Assembly: GCF_902167145.1 (NCBI RefSeq)
Contig: NC_050104.1
Location: 93,011,849-93,075,848, forward strand
Length of the DNA: 64,000 nucleotides
Origin: Zea mays
Taxonomy: Eukaryota > Streptophyta > Magnoliopsida > Poales > Poaceae
Direction of reading: 5' to 3'
The position numbers and the translations under genes are program-made. The notes below the pieces were generated by a model. The model did no database searches. It saw only the letters and a program-made list of their open reading frames with translations, and was not told the origin of the DNA. This document shows positions 54,209 through 64,000 of this stretch, piece by piece. Position 1 is the stretch's first letter, and every line of letters starts with the position of its first letter.

Positions 54209-56290
54209 GCAGTGCTTGTCGACTTTCTCCGCGCGAACGCCAACGTCTTCGCGTGGAGTCCCTCGGACATGCCCGGCATACCGAGGGATGTCGCCGAGCA
54301 CTCGCTGGACATCCGAGCTGGAGCCCGACCCGTCAAGCAGCCTCTGCGCCGATTTGACGAGGAGAAGCGCAGAGCCATAGGCGAGGAGATCCACAAGCTA
54401 ATGGCGGCAGGGTTCACCAAGGAGGTATTCCATCCCGAATGGCTTGCCAACCCTGTGCTTGTGAGAAAGAAAGGGGGGAAATGGCGGATGTGTGTAGACT
54501 ACACTGGTCTCAACAAAGCATGTCCGAAGGTTCCCTACCCTCTGCCTCGCATCGACCAAATCGTGGATTCCACTGCTGGGTGCGAAACCCTGTCTTTCCT
54601 CGATGCCTACTCGGGGTATCACCAAATCAGGATGAAAGAGTCCGACCAGCTCGCGACTTCTTTCATCACACCCTTCGGCATGTACTGCTATGTCACCATG
54701 CCGTTCGGCTTGAGGAATGCGGGCGCGACGTACCAGCGGTGCATGAACCATGTGTTCGGCGAACACATTGGCCACACGGTCGAGGCCTATGTCGATGACA
54801 TCGTAGTCAAGACGAGGAAAGCCTCCGACCTCCTTTCCGACCTTGAAGTGACATTCCGATGTCTCAAGGCAAAGGGCGTCAAGCTCAATCCCGAAAAGTG
54901 TGTTTTCGGGGTGCCCCGAGGCATGCTCTTGGGGTTCATCGTCTCCGAGCGGGGTATCGAGGCCAACCCGGAGAAGATCGCAGCCATCACCAGCATGGGG
55001 CCCATCAAGGACTTGAAAGGCGTACAGAGGGTCATGGGATGCCTCGCGGCTCTAAGCCGCTTCATCTCACGCCTCGGCGAAAGAGGTCTACCTCTGTACC
55101 GCCTCTTAAGGAAGGCCGAGTGCTTCACTTGGACCCCTGAGGCTGAGGAAGCCCTCGGGAACCTGAAGGCGCTCCTCACGAAGGCGCCTATCTTGGTACC
55201 CCCAGCTGCCGGAGAAGCCCTCTTGGTCTACGTCGCCGCGACCACTCAGGTGGTTAGCGCCGCGATTGTGGTCGAGAGGCAAGAAGAGGGGCATGCATTG
55301 CCCGTTCAGAGGCCAGTCTACTTCGTCAGCGAGGTACTGTCCAAAACCAAGATCCGCTACCCACAAGTTCAGAAGCTGCTGTACGCGGTGATCCTAACGC
55401 GGCGGAAGCTGCGACACTACTTCGAGTCTCATCCGGGAACTGTGGTGTCATCCTTCCCCCTGGGGGAGAACATCCAGTGCCGAGAGGCCTCGGGTAGGAT
55501 TGCAAAGTGGGCGGTGGAAATCATGGGCGAGACAATCTCGTTCGCTCCTCGGAAGGCCATCAAGTCCCAGGTCTTGGCGAACTTCGTAGCTGAATGGGTC
55601 GACACTCAGCTCCCGACAGCTCCGATCCAGCCGGAGCTCTGGACCATGTTCTTCGACGGGTCGCTGATGAAGACAGGAGCCGGCGCAGGCCTACTCTTCA
55701 TCTCGCCCCTCGGGAAGCACCTACACTACGTGCTACGCCTCCATTTCCCGGCGTCCAACAATGTGGCCGAGTATGAGGCTCTGGTCAACGGGTTGCGGAT
55801 CGCCATCGAGCTAAGGGTTAGATGCCTCGACGCTCGCGGTGACTCGCAGCTCGTCATCGACCAAGTCATGAAGAACTCCCACTGCCACGACCCGAAGATG
55901 GAGGCCTACTGCGATGAGGTTCGGCGCCTGGAAGACAAGTTCTACGGGCTCGAGCTCAACCACATCGCTCGGCGCTACAACGAGACTACGGACGAGCTGG
56001 CTAAAATAGCCTCGAGGCGAACAACGGTTCCTCCGGACGTCTTCTCCCGAGATCTGCGTCAGCCCTCCGTCAAGATCGACGACATGCCCGAGCCTGAGGC
56101 ACCCTCGGCCCAGCCCGAGGTACCCTCGGAACAGTCCGAGGCACCCTCGGCTCTGCCCGAGGCACCCTCAGCCCAGCCCGAGGTACCCTCGGCACAGTCC
56201 GAGGCACCCTCGGCTCGGCTCGAGGCACCCTCGGTTCGGTCCGAGGTACCCTCGGCCCCCGAGGGCGAGACGCTGCACGTTGGGAGCGAA
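54206..56290 (+). CDS. reverse transcriptase, RNase H and second RNase H of element D
   Basis: This is open for about 695 codons after the TAG. The reverse transcriptase carries KWRMCVDYTGLN, FLDAYSGYHQI, MPFGLRNAGATYQR and YVDD (54782-54808). The standard RNase H region (55150-55450) lacks the usual catalytic Asp: it reads YVAATTQVVSA. The second RNase H (55640-55980) has FFDGSLMKTGAG, NVAEYEAL and DSQLVIDQV. A linker of about eight 7-residue units of the type PSAQPEA follows (56085-56250). Near 56290 the frame is lost and the integrase continues in another frame. The enzymes copy element RNA into DNA and remove the RNA. There is no ATG at the start, so it depends on read-through or an internal start. 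Confidence 0.88.
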
Positions 56291-57555
56291 GTGGGGTCAC
56301 GCCTGATCAAAGCTGGCAGACCCCGTACCTGCAATATCTCCACCGAGGAGAGCTACCCTCCGACTGAGCCGAAGCTCGGCGGCTGGCGCGGCGCGCCAAG
56401 TTGTTCGTCTTGCTGGGAGATGAGAAGGAGCTCTACCACCGCAGCCTCTCGGGCATCCTCCAGTGATGCATCTCCATCGCCGAAGGTCAGGAACTCCTGC
56501 AGGAAATACACTCGGGGGCTTGAGGCCATCACGCGACGCCTCAAGCCCTGGTCGGGAATGCTTTCCGACAAGGCTTCTATTGGCCGACGGCGGTGGCCGA
56601 TGCCACTAGAATTGTCCGCACCTGCGAAGGGTGTCAATTCTACGCAAGGCAAACCCACCTGCCCGTTCAGGCTCTGCAGACGATACCCATCACCTGACCT
56701 TTTGTTGTGTGGGGTCTGGACCTCGTCGGCCCCTTGCAGAAGGCACCCGGGGGCTACACGCACCTGTTGGTCGCCATCGACAAATTCTCCAAGTGGATCG
56801 AGATCCGACCCCTAAACAACATCAGGTCCGAGCAGGCGGTGGCGTTCTTCACCAACATCATCCATCGCTCCGGGGTCCCGAACTCCATCATCACCGACAA
56901 CGGCACCCAGTTCACCGGTGGAAAGTTCCTGGACTTCTGCGAGGATCACCACATCCGGGTGGACTAGGCCGCCGTGGCTCATCCCATGACGAATGGGCAA
57001 GTAGAACGTGCCAACGGCATGATTCTACAAGGGCTCAAGTGTCGGATCTACAATGACCTCAATAAGTTCGGCAAGCGATGGATGAAGGAACTCCCCTCGG
57101 TGGTCTGGAGCCTGAGGACAACATCGAGCCGAGCCACGGGCTTCACGCCGTTCTTTTTAGTCTACGGGGCCGAGGCCGTCCTACCCACAGACCTGGAATA
57201 CGGCTCCCCAAGGACACGGGCCTATGCCGACCAGAGCAACCAAGCTAGTCAAGAAGACTTGCTGGACCAGCTGGAAGAGGCTCGGGACAGGGCCTTACTG
57301 CACTCGGCGCGGTACCAGCAGTCCATGCGACGCTACCACGTCCGAGGGGTCCAGTCCCGAGACCTCCAGGTGGGCGACCTGGTGCTTCGGCTGCGACAAG
57401 ACGCCCGAGGACGGCACAAGCTCACGCCCCCCTGGGAGGGGCCGTTCGTCATCGCCAAAGTTATGAAGCCCGGAACGTACAAGCTGGCCAACAGTCAAGG
57501 CGAGGTCTACAGCAACGCTTGGAACATCCAACAGCTACGTCGCTTCTACCCTTAA
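56291..57555 (+). pseudogene. integrase of element D, with four stops
   Basis: The frame shared with element C reads WQTPYLQYLHRGELP, the zinc-binding region ending CEGCQFYA, the core motifs GLDLVGPL, TDNGTQF and NGQVERANG, and the end RRFYP with TAA at 57555. TGA codons lie near 56465, 56521 and 56696, and a TAG at 56965-56967 stands where element C has TGG. All four look like G/C-to-A/T changes, as expected from deamination of methylated C. The part from 56974 on is open and codes for the second half of the core and the C-terminal domain. Confidence 0.85.
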
Positions 57556-60500
57556 GATGTTTTCAAGTTGTTCATATACCTCGCTCCCATGCAAAGTTTA
57601 GTCATCAAGGAAGGGTCAGCCTTGCCTTGGCAAAGCCCGACCCTCCCTTGGGGGCTAAAAGGGGGGGGAACCCCCTCTGCGTCGAATTTTTTCCTCGAAA
57701 AAAGATCCTTTCTGCCAGAATGTCTTTCGTGCTTTTTGACTGCTTCGAAAGCGGATCCTGAAAACGACGGAGTACACGTAAGTAGCCAAGGCTGACCGAG
57801 CTGAGGGACTCCTACGCCTCCGGGATACGGATACCTCACTCATCACCTTCTGCGATAAGTAACTCGCGTTTGGATAAGTGATTCTGCGGACCGAACAAGT
57901 CTTCTCGTTCGGAAGCTCTTCTGCCGGAGCGATTCTTCGAGCCTTCCCGACTGCGTCGGTAACAGAACCCCAAGGACGGGTAAGAGTGCGCGTAAGCGGC
58001 AAGGCCGACCGAGCCGAAGGACTCCTACGCCTCTGGGATACGGATACCTCACTCATCACCTTCCGTGAGAAGCAACTCTCGCTCGCACAAGCGATACCAT
58101 TACTTAAAGTCCAGATACTCGAAACAAGAGGAAAAGAGACGCAGCCTTACAACATAGCAAGGGTGTGTTTTGGCCTCGGCGGCCGCAGGAAACACACGCT
58201 ACAAGACAATACGATCCTGCAGGCTCGGGTCTTGACGCTGGAAGGGAGCAGCAGCACCCTCGGCATCGACAACACCTTCAGCGAGGTCCGACCTAGCCTC
58301 GGACGGCGACGCGGTCCGAAGATCTCCACTCTGAAGGACGATGTCATCGCCACGCCCGGGCCATCGCTGCCAAGGTCTTCTCCGGGAATCCGGCCCGAGC
58401 AGGCGGCTCGGCCGGTCACCCCGGGGCCTCGGCCAGCTGTCCTCCAAGGACATCAGCCCGACCCGAGGCCTCGGCTGGTCAATTCCGGCGTCGGTCCCGC
58501 TAACGGACGACTCGGCCAGGCTCCGGCCAACTAGGTTTTCTTTTCGAGCCAACTCTGCCTCTGTTCATGCTGACACCGCTACCCCTGGCCTCGGCTCATC
58601 GAAGAGCGGCCGAGGGGTTCCTTTAACTAAGCAAGAGAAACCTCGGGCAACAAGGCTGACCGAGCCGAGGGACTCCTACGCCTCCGGGATACGGATACCT
58701 CACTCGTCACCTTTACACGGGGCGACTCACGCTTGGTGAAGCGGTTCAGACAACCAACAGGCGAGTCTTAGTGCTCGAAAATGAGGAAAAAACACGGCTC
58801 CATGCCAAAAATACATACATGTTCAGGCCCCTAAAGCCGCAATGAACAAAACACCGACATTCAAAGTGCCATTACAAACGGAACTCCGGTTCCACCTCCG
58901 CAGGTACGAACAACCCCACTCGATGGGGGGGCTGCGGAGCAACAGAAGACCGACGGACGGCTCACCGTCGCCCGCTCCAGCAGCAGCGACAACGACCCCC
59001 TCTACGGGTGGCCGAACTGCAGCGGCGATGGCCTCAGGGCAAACGTCGCTGCAACCCTGCCCTCGCCCACGCCGACGCTCGAGGGGCGAGGACAAGTACA
59101 AAGGGCCGGAGGCCCGAAGCGCGGATGGTGGCGGTGATCCCGTCAGCGACGGGGACTTCTCGAGCCGCCTCCGCCTCGGCACCAACGACAGGGGTCGTCA
59201 GCCCGCCGGCAGATCCCCACTCGGATCCTCCCGGACGAGCAGAGCACCGACCTCCGCGCGGAGGCACCATACCGGTGCAAAGGCAGGACCGCCCCAGAAC
59301 ACGAACGCCGCCCTAGCAGCGCGCGACATCTTGGGCGGTCCTCCCGTGCACACGGCGCGGCAGCCGCCTTCCGGCAGGAGGGGGCACCGGGAGCCAAGCC
59401 GACGAGCCCGACGCGCTGGGGCTGACGACGCCTGCTGTCGACCGGCCCCGCGTTGTCGAAGTCCGACCCGCCCGCAGGGCCGGTGAGCGCCCTCTCCCTT
59501 GGACACCGCAGGAGAGGCTGACCCACGAACCCGTGCGGGAGGTAGAGCTCCGGCTCAGCCCGGCCTCCACCCCAGCAAGGATGATGAACATCCTTGGAGC
59601 TGAGGGTGGGACCAAGATCGCAGCCCGGCTTGCTTCTCCCCACCCGGGGGCTGGAGGTCACCGTCTTGGGTGACCCCCGGCGAGGGGGAGCAGCCGGGCT
59701 GGCTGATGAAAATCCTTGAAGCCGAACGATGGCTGAAAGGTACCAACTCCCACGAAGTTGCATTCCTCCAACGACGAGGCGGAAAGACGGCAGATATCCC
59801 CCATCCGGGGGCTTGGAAGGTGGAAAGACACGATGCATAAGGGAGCGCGAAGACATGGTCGCCTTCCAAGGGGGTCACCCTCCTTTTAAAGGCGGCTCTC
59901 CCTACTTGCGTCCCCAGCCGTCATGGGCTGAGTCTTCTCCAACACACTCCAAGGTCCTCCCCTACGGCGTGGGGCTGGGTCCCACACGTCATGCAAGCCG
60001 GCTCAGAGCAGAAGAAGCCAAACCGCCGTGCGTGGTGCGTACAACCGCCCAGCGGTTACAAGCGACTCTCCACTTTTGCCCAGACCAACGAGCGAAAGGG
60101 GCGGGCAGCCATGCAGGCGGCATGCAACCGCGCCAAGTAGGCGCACTTCTCCGACTCCCAACACGCCCAGCATGGAGGCCCAGGCCCATGCGTCATGCAA
60201 CCGGCGCGCCGAATGCTTCGTGCATGCAACAGCACCGCCACTTGCGCCGCTACCGCGCCTCCTCGACTGCGGAACCAATACCACGACTCGAGGCGACCCA
60301 GCGCATGACCCAGCAGCGCCAGCCTGGCGCGGTGGTCAATGCGGCTAAAAATGGGCCGGCAGTAATGGCGGTGGTAGGCGGGCAGGAGCAGCGGCCACGT
60401 CGTCAGCTAAGCTCACGTCCCGTCCGGGGGCAGCGAGAGAACCCTCTCTCACGGCGTGAAGACAACGCGCCCGTGATCTATTACTCGAACGGCTCGCGCA

Positions 60501-61693
60501 CGCGCAACGGCCGCCCCGTCAACCACTCGCCCCGTCGCATTAACTCCGCGGCGGGACAGGCGGCGCCTCTGGCAGGAGAAGCGGGCGACGCTTCGCCTTC
60601 GCCATAATGACCGCGTCAAAAAAGGTACGCCACGACGTTCGATTTCGTATCCTTTTCCTTTTTTCCTCTTTCTCTCTCTTGCAACAGGGACCGGGAAAGG
60701 GGGATACCCCGAAAAGGATCCTTCCCCGTGAAGGAACCAGGCTCTGAGCCTCCCTACTGATCAGAGGTTCGAAGGCTGGCCCCTCGGAAGGGTTCGACAG
60801 CCGCCTCAGATCGCGTGGGCTCTGCACCCACTACTGGTCAGAGGTTCGAAGGCCGGCCCCTCGGAAGGGTTCAATGGCCGCCTCAGGCTACTCGGGCTCC
60901 GCGCCCACTACTGATCAGGGGTTCGAAGGCTGGCCCCCGAAGGGTTCACAACCGCCTCAGACGCCGAGCGAGGGATGACCATGGGTACGTTCGATACATA
61001 ACCAAGGCTCGGGCTGCGCTCCCGAGGTACCCTAGGACATTTCTGAGACCAGCGGGAACGATCTTGTAACAGAATCCCATCGGAGGGAGGCATCGAGCCC
61101 TCGAACCCCGTCGCCAGGGGACCGGGTCCGGCAGATCACCCGCAGGTACTTTTGGGCGTGCCTCTGGGCCCCTAGCCGACCCCCAACGAACGGGGCACGG
61201 ACGTCCACTCGGATTACCCGCTTGCAGCTCACCGGAGACACCATGTTTGGCGCCCATCGTGGGCAACATGGCGCTTTCCCCCCTCCTCCTTGCGGAAAGG
61301 CGACACAGGGGTGTATGTAAAAAAGTCGAGTCTGTCCCTGATCGCCCTCTCGCCCTGTGCAGAGGCTCGGGGGCTACTCTCGCAAACCTGACTCCGGCCG
61401 AACCGTTGACAGCGTCAACATACTAGCCCGAGAACTTGGGACCCGACCGTACACCCGGGCTACGGCCAGCTCGCATGAGGGACGACCAGACCAGCCAAAG
61501 CATTACGCGAGGCATTAAGACCTCGGAGGAGTGAAACCACTCCTCCGAGGCCTCGGGGGCTTCACCCGGCGGGTGCGCTCGCGCGCACCCACCGGAACAA
61601 AACGCAACCGAGAAAGGCTGGTCCCCTTGCAAAAAAAGTGCGACGAAAGCCTCCAAGCGAGTGCTAACACTCCCTTTGAGGCTCGGGGGCTAC
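57556..61693 (+). other. 3' spacer of element D
   Basis: This is 4.1 kb without enzyme domains, collinear with the 3' spacer of C. Three dispersed copies of the roughly 65-bp motif lie near 57786-57850, 57999-58065 and 58641-58705, and about three 75-bp tandem units (core GGTTCGAAGGC) lie at 60740-60960. ORFs at 58842-59486 and 59729-60607 (plus) and 59143-59856 (minus) are low-complexity Arg/Ser/Pro-rich readings. The minus-strand peptides (GSWYLSAI, GGGRAEPELYLP) are shared with C and may be an old antisense gene. The purine run GCTCGGGGGCTAC at 61681-61693 is the polypurine tract. Confidence 0.65.
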
Positions 61694-62002
61694 TGTCGGG
61701 GACCATAATTAGGGGTACCCTCAAGGCTCCTAATTCTCAGCTGGTAACCCCCATCAGCATGAAACTGCAAAGGCCTGATGGGTGCGATTAAGTCAGGGAT
61801 GGGTCCATACGAGGGACTCGATCACGCCTCGCCCGAGCCTGGCCTCGGACAAGGGCAGCCGACCCCAGAGGATCTCTGTCTCACCCGAGGCCCCCTCCAG
61901 CGGCGAATGTATTCCCGGCTCGCCCGAGGCCCTGTCTTCGCCAAGAAGCAACCCTGACCAAATCGCCGCACCGACCGACCAAGTCGCAGGAGCGTTTAAT
62001 GC
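61694..62002 (+). repeat. 3' LTR of element D, first 309 bp only
   Basis: It starts TGTCGGGGACC directly after the polypurine tract and matches 49245-49554 with about ten differences. It is cut by copia LTR H at 62003; the five bases before the cut are AATGC. The remaining LTR must lie right of the window. Confidence 0.88.
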
Positions 62003-62780
62003 TGAAAGGGAAATGTGCCCTTGGGCCATTTCTAAGTATTTTGGTGATTGAGTGCCAACACAAGTGCTTAAATGTGAATCTATGCCCATGGATGAACAAA
62101 GTGCAAATCAAGAGTAAAGGTATGTTTCTAAGCCTTAGTACATTGGTTTTGTATACTAATATACTTGTCTAAGTGTTAGAAACAGAAAGAAGAAGAAAAG
62201 AAAAGAGGTGAAAAAGGCTTGGCTGTGTACAGCCAAAACTCAGCTCTGTCTGGCACACCGGACTGTCCGGTGGTGCACCGGACAGTGTCTGGTGGTGCAC
62301 CGGACAGTGTCCGGTGCGCCAGGCTGACTCGGCGTGAAGTGGCCGCTCTCGGGAATTTGCCGACGGCGTACGGCTAAAATTCACCGGACTGTCCGGTGTG
62401 CACCGGACTGTCCGGTGAGCCAACGGTCGGCCGGGCCAACGGTCGGCCGCGCGATCTGCGCGGGACACGTGGCCGAGCCAACGGTCGGAAGGGGGCACCG
62501 GACTGTCCGGTGTGCACCGGACATGTCCGGTGCGCCAACGGCTCCCGCATCTGCAACGGTCGGCTTCGCCATTTAAGGAAGGAAATCGGGCACCGGACAG
62601 TGTCCGGTGTGCACCGGACTGTCCGGTGCGCCCGACGACAGAAGGCAAGGATGGCCTTCCAGATTTGTTCTCAACGGCTCCTAGCTGCCTTGGGGCTATA
62701 AAAGGGACCCCTAGGCGCATGGAGGAGCACACCAAGCAACCTTAGAGCATTCTTGATCATCCACACTCAGTCTTTGCGCA
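62003..62780 (+). repeat. Copia LTR H (U3 and promoter part), cut by LTR I
   Basis: It starts TGAAAGGGAAATGTGCCC at 62003. After about 40 bases it differs from the LTRs of B, E and G, so it is another family, but its U3 holds at least nine CACCGGAC/GTCCGGTG palindromes (62255-62632) with one to three bases between half-sites. TATAAAAG at 62697-62704 (context GGGGCTATAAAAGGGACC) follows. The rest of the LTR is cut off by a Tekay-type LTR at 62781. Confidence 0.75.
62697..62704 (+). promoter_or_regulatory. TATA box in LTR H
   Basis: TATAAAAG about 65 bp after the last palindrome, in the same GGGGCTATA context as the LTRs of B and E. Confidence 0.65.
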
Positions 62781-64000
62781 TGAGACGGAACCTCCCAAGT
62801 AATTAGGCCCACCTACAGTTGTCCTTGTCCAACGGACATCAGACAACCCTGTAGGTGCCCCTGAACTACTTGACAAGTTCGGTATCTTTCCTTACCTTAC
62901 CAGGAACGTCTCACCCATCTTGTAGACATTACAGAACATCGGAGATAAAGAAATGCGGAAGCGAATTACATTTATTTCAAAAGTAAGCTTGAGTTATATT
63001 ATTACAGACCAGCCTAAAAGTGAGTGCATAGGAGTAATATTATACAAACCAGGGAGGCAAAAACTCCTCCCAAGAAGCTAAAAGCAAAAGATCCTAAACG
63101 GAGGACCGAGTCCTCCCGCACCTCAGTCTTGATTTTCCTTATTGGGAACCACCTTAGCACAGAAGCAGCAAAAGTCTGCTACCTCCTCACCTAAAAACAA
63201 CGAAGGGATAAACCCTGAGTTTGGAATACTCAGCAAGTCTTACCCGACTAAGGAAAAGACTCTCAAGGGGATGCTGGATAAATAGGAGTCAAGGGGAGGC
63301 TTTAGCAAAAATCAACTCATACTTTTGCCGAAGTAGCTTACTAAGGTGAGTCCTTACTTTCAATCTTTTAACGCCATGTTAAGTATTAATAGACTCCATT
63401 TGCATCTAGTCTAATTTCACATCACATCAACACAACATCATTTTTATCCATCGTGTTCGCCTCTTGACTCTAGGTTGTAGAAAAGTGACCAAGTCTTCAT
63501 AACCGCGAAGGTACGGCGATCCGAATCGATTATACTCAGCTGAGGATCTCCAATCACACGACATATGTAGCACTTAACCCTTGCATATGTCAACCCGCCA
63601 CCGGGGTTCTTAAGACCGGATCAGGTTCACGCAAACCGAGAGCACAGATACACCACCGTCCAGCCTCTTGCCACGGAGGGTACACGCTACTCTCGCCACC
63701 GCTCCACGCCCATTTTGTGTTATCTTATTCCGGCCTTAGTCTGCCCGAGGCAAGGCTTACCCATGACGAGGCATGTGACCAGTTAAAGGGTCCTCGGTCA
63801 GCACGCCTACATACGCGTTAATCCTTAACCAACCTGGGTAGAACATCACCTGTTCCTACCCCAAGTTTCCATTTAAGTATTTCCACCCTTAGGAATGTGT
63901 CTGTTCCTTAGGATGAAAGAGCATCACGGGGAGCTTTGCAGTAAGATCCCACTATTGCTCCAAATGAAAATATTCTTGCAGGTAGAAGCTATCCTCTCCA
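62781..64000 (-). repeat. LTR I: Tekay/Del-type LTR of the same family as element A, partial
   Basis: It starts TGAGACGGAACCTCCC on the plus strand (LTR end on the minus strand) and stays closely similar to 2612-3720 until the window edge, apart from a replaced stretch near 63300-63480. The flank before it has no primer site, so it is the 3' LTR of a minus-strand element or a solo LTR. The left flank is GCGCA inside LTR H. No gene is visible in it. Confidence 0.85.

Larger units (their letters stand above)
49245..62002 (+). mobile_element. Element D: Tat-lineage gypsy retrotransposon, sister of C, 3' LTR truncated
   Basis: Plus-strand order: 5' LTR (49245-50914), primer site, gag-protease, TAG, reverse transcriptase with two RNase H domains, integrase, a 4.1-kb spacer, polypurine tract, and the first 309 bp of the 3' LTR (61694-62002), where copia LTR H begins. 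It is nearly collinear with element C and the proteins are close relatives. Over 309 comparable LTR bases I count about ten differences, mainly transitions, which would mean an age near one million years at usual grass rates. Several stops and frameshifts make it non-functional. It is inserted into element G; left flank AGTAG. Confidence 0.88.

Noticed and set aside
59729..60607. 292-codon ORF on the plus strand in the spacer of element D
   Set aside because: No domain, no conserved start, and the matching region of C is broken in this frame. The composition is that of the GC-rich spacer.

Overview
The window looks like intergenic heterochromatin from a large grass genome, most likely maize (Zea mays) or a close relative. 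No host gene, tRNA, rRNA or CRISPR array was found. Nearly all of the 64 kb is nested LTR retrotransposons, plus one CACTA DNA transposon and a decayed Helitron piece. The maize call rests on SIRE/Maximus copia elements that look like Opie/Ji, a cinful/zeon-like element, and Tat-lineage gypsy elements with GC-rich LTRs. Family names are recognised by eye, not by database search. No host gene interrupts the stack.

Left nest (1-37108). The oldest layer is a Tekay/Del-type LTR (35909-37108). Into it went C, a Tat-type gypsy on the minus strand (17052-35908). C took two further insertions. One is a zeon-like non-autonomous element (27214-34121) with two 406-bp LTRs that look identical and a perfect GCCCC target-site duplication. 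The other is copia E (right end 17051). E holds a CACTA element (right end 14229), which is cut by another C-family LTR (11821-12139), which is cut by copia B (6648-11820), which is cut by A, a Tekay-type gypsy (1-6647). That makes seven successive layers.

Right nest (37109-64000). A decayed Helitron replicase piece (about 38250-38829) is cut by F, a minus-strand Tat element (38830-46667). F is cut by G, a copia-derived element (46668-49244). G is cut by D, a plus-strand sister of C (49245-62002). D is cut by a copia LTR H (62003-62780), and H by a second Tekay-type LTR of the same family as A (62781-64000).

The most interesting signals are these. (1) Element A has a coiled-coil ORF upstream of gag whose N-terminus resembles the histone H3 tail. 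(2) The zeon-like element carries an intact antisense gene with two GT-AG introns and its own TATA box, and F carries a decayed intron-containing antisense gene. (3) Four or five copia LTRs carry arrays of CCGG-containing palindromes just upstream of TATA. (4) The same in-frame UAG separates gag-pro from pol in C and D. (5) The CACTA element holds exons that splice in frame and may be captured host sequence. C, D, F, G and B are all broken. Only the zeon-like element looks young and structurally complete, and it would need pol proteins from another element.
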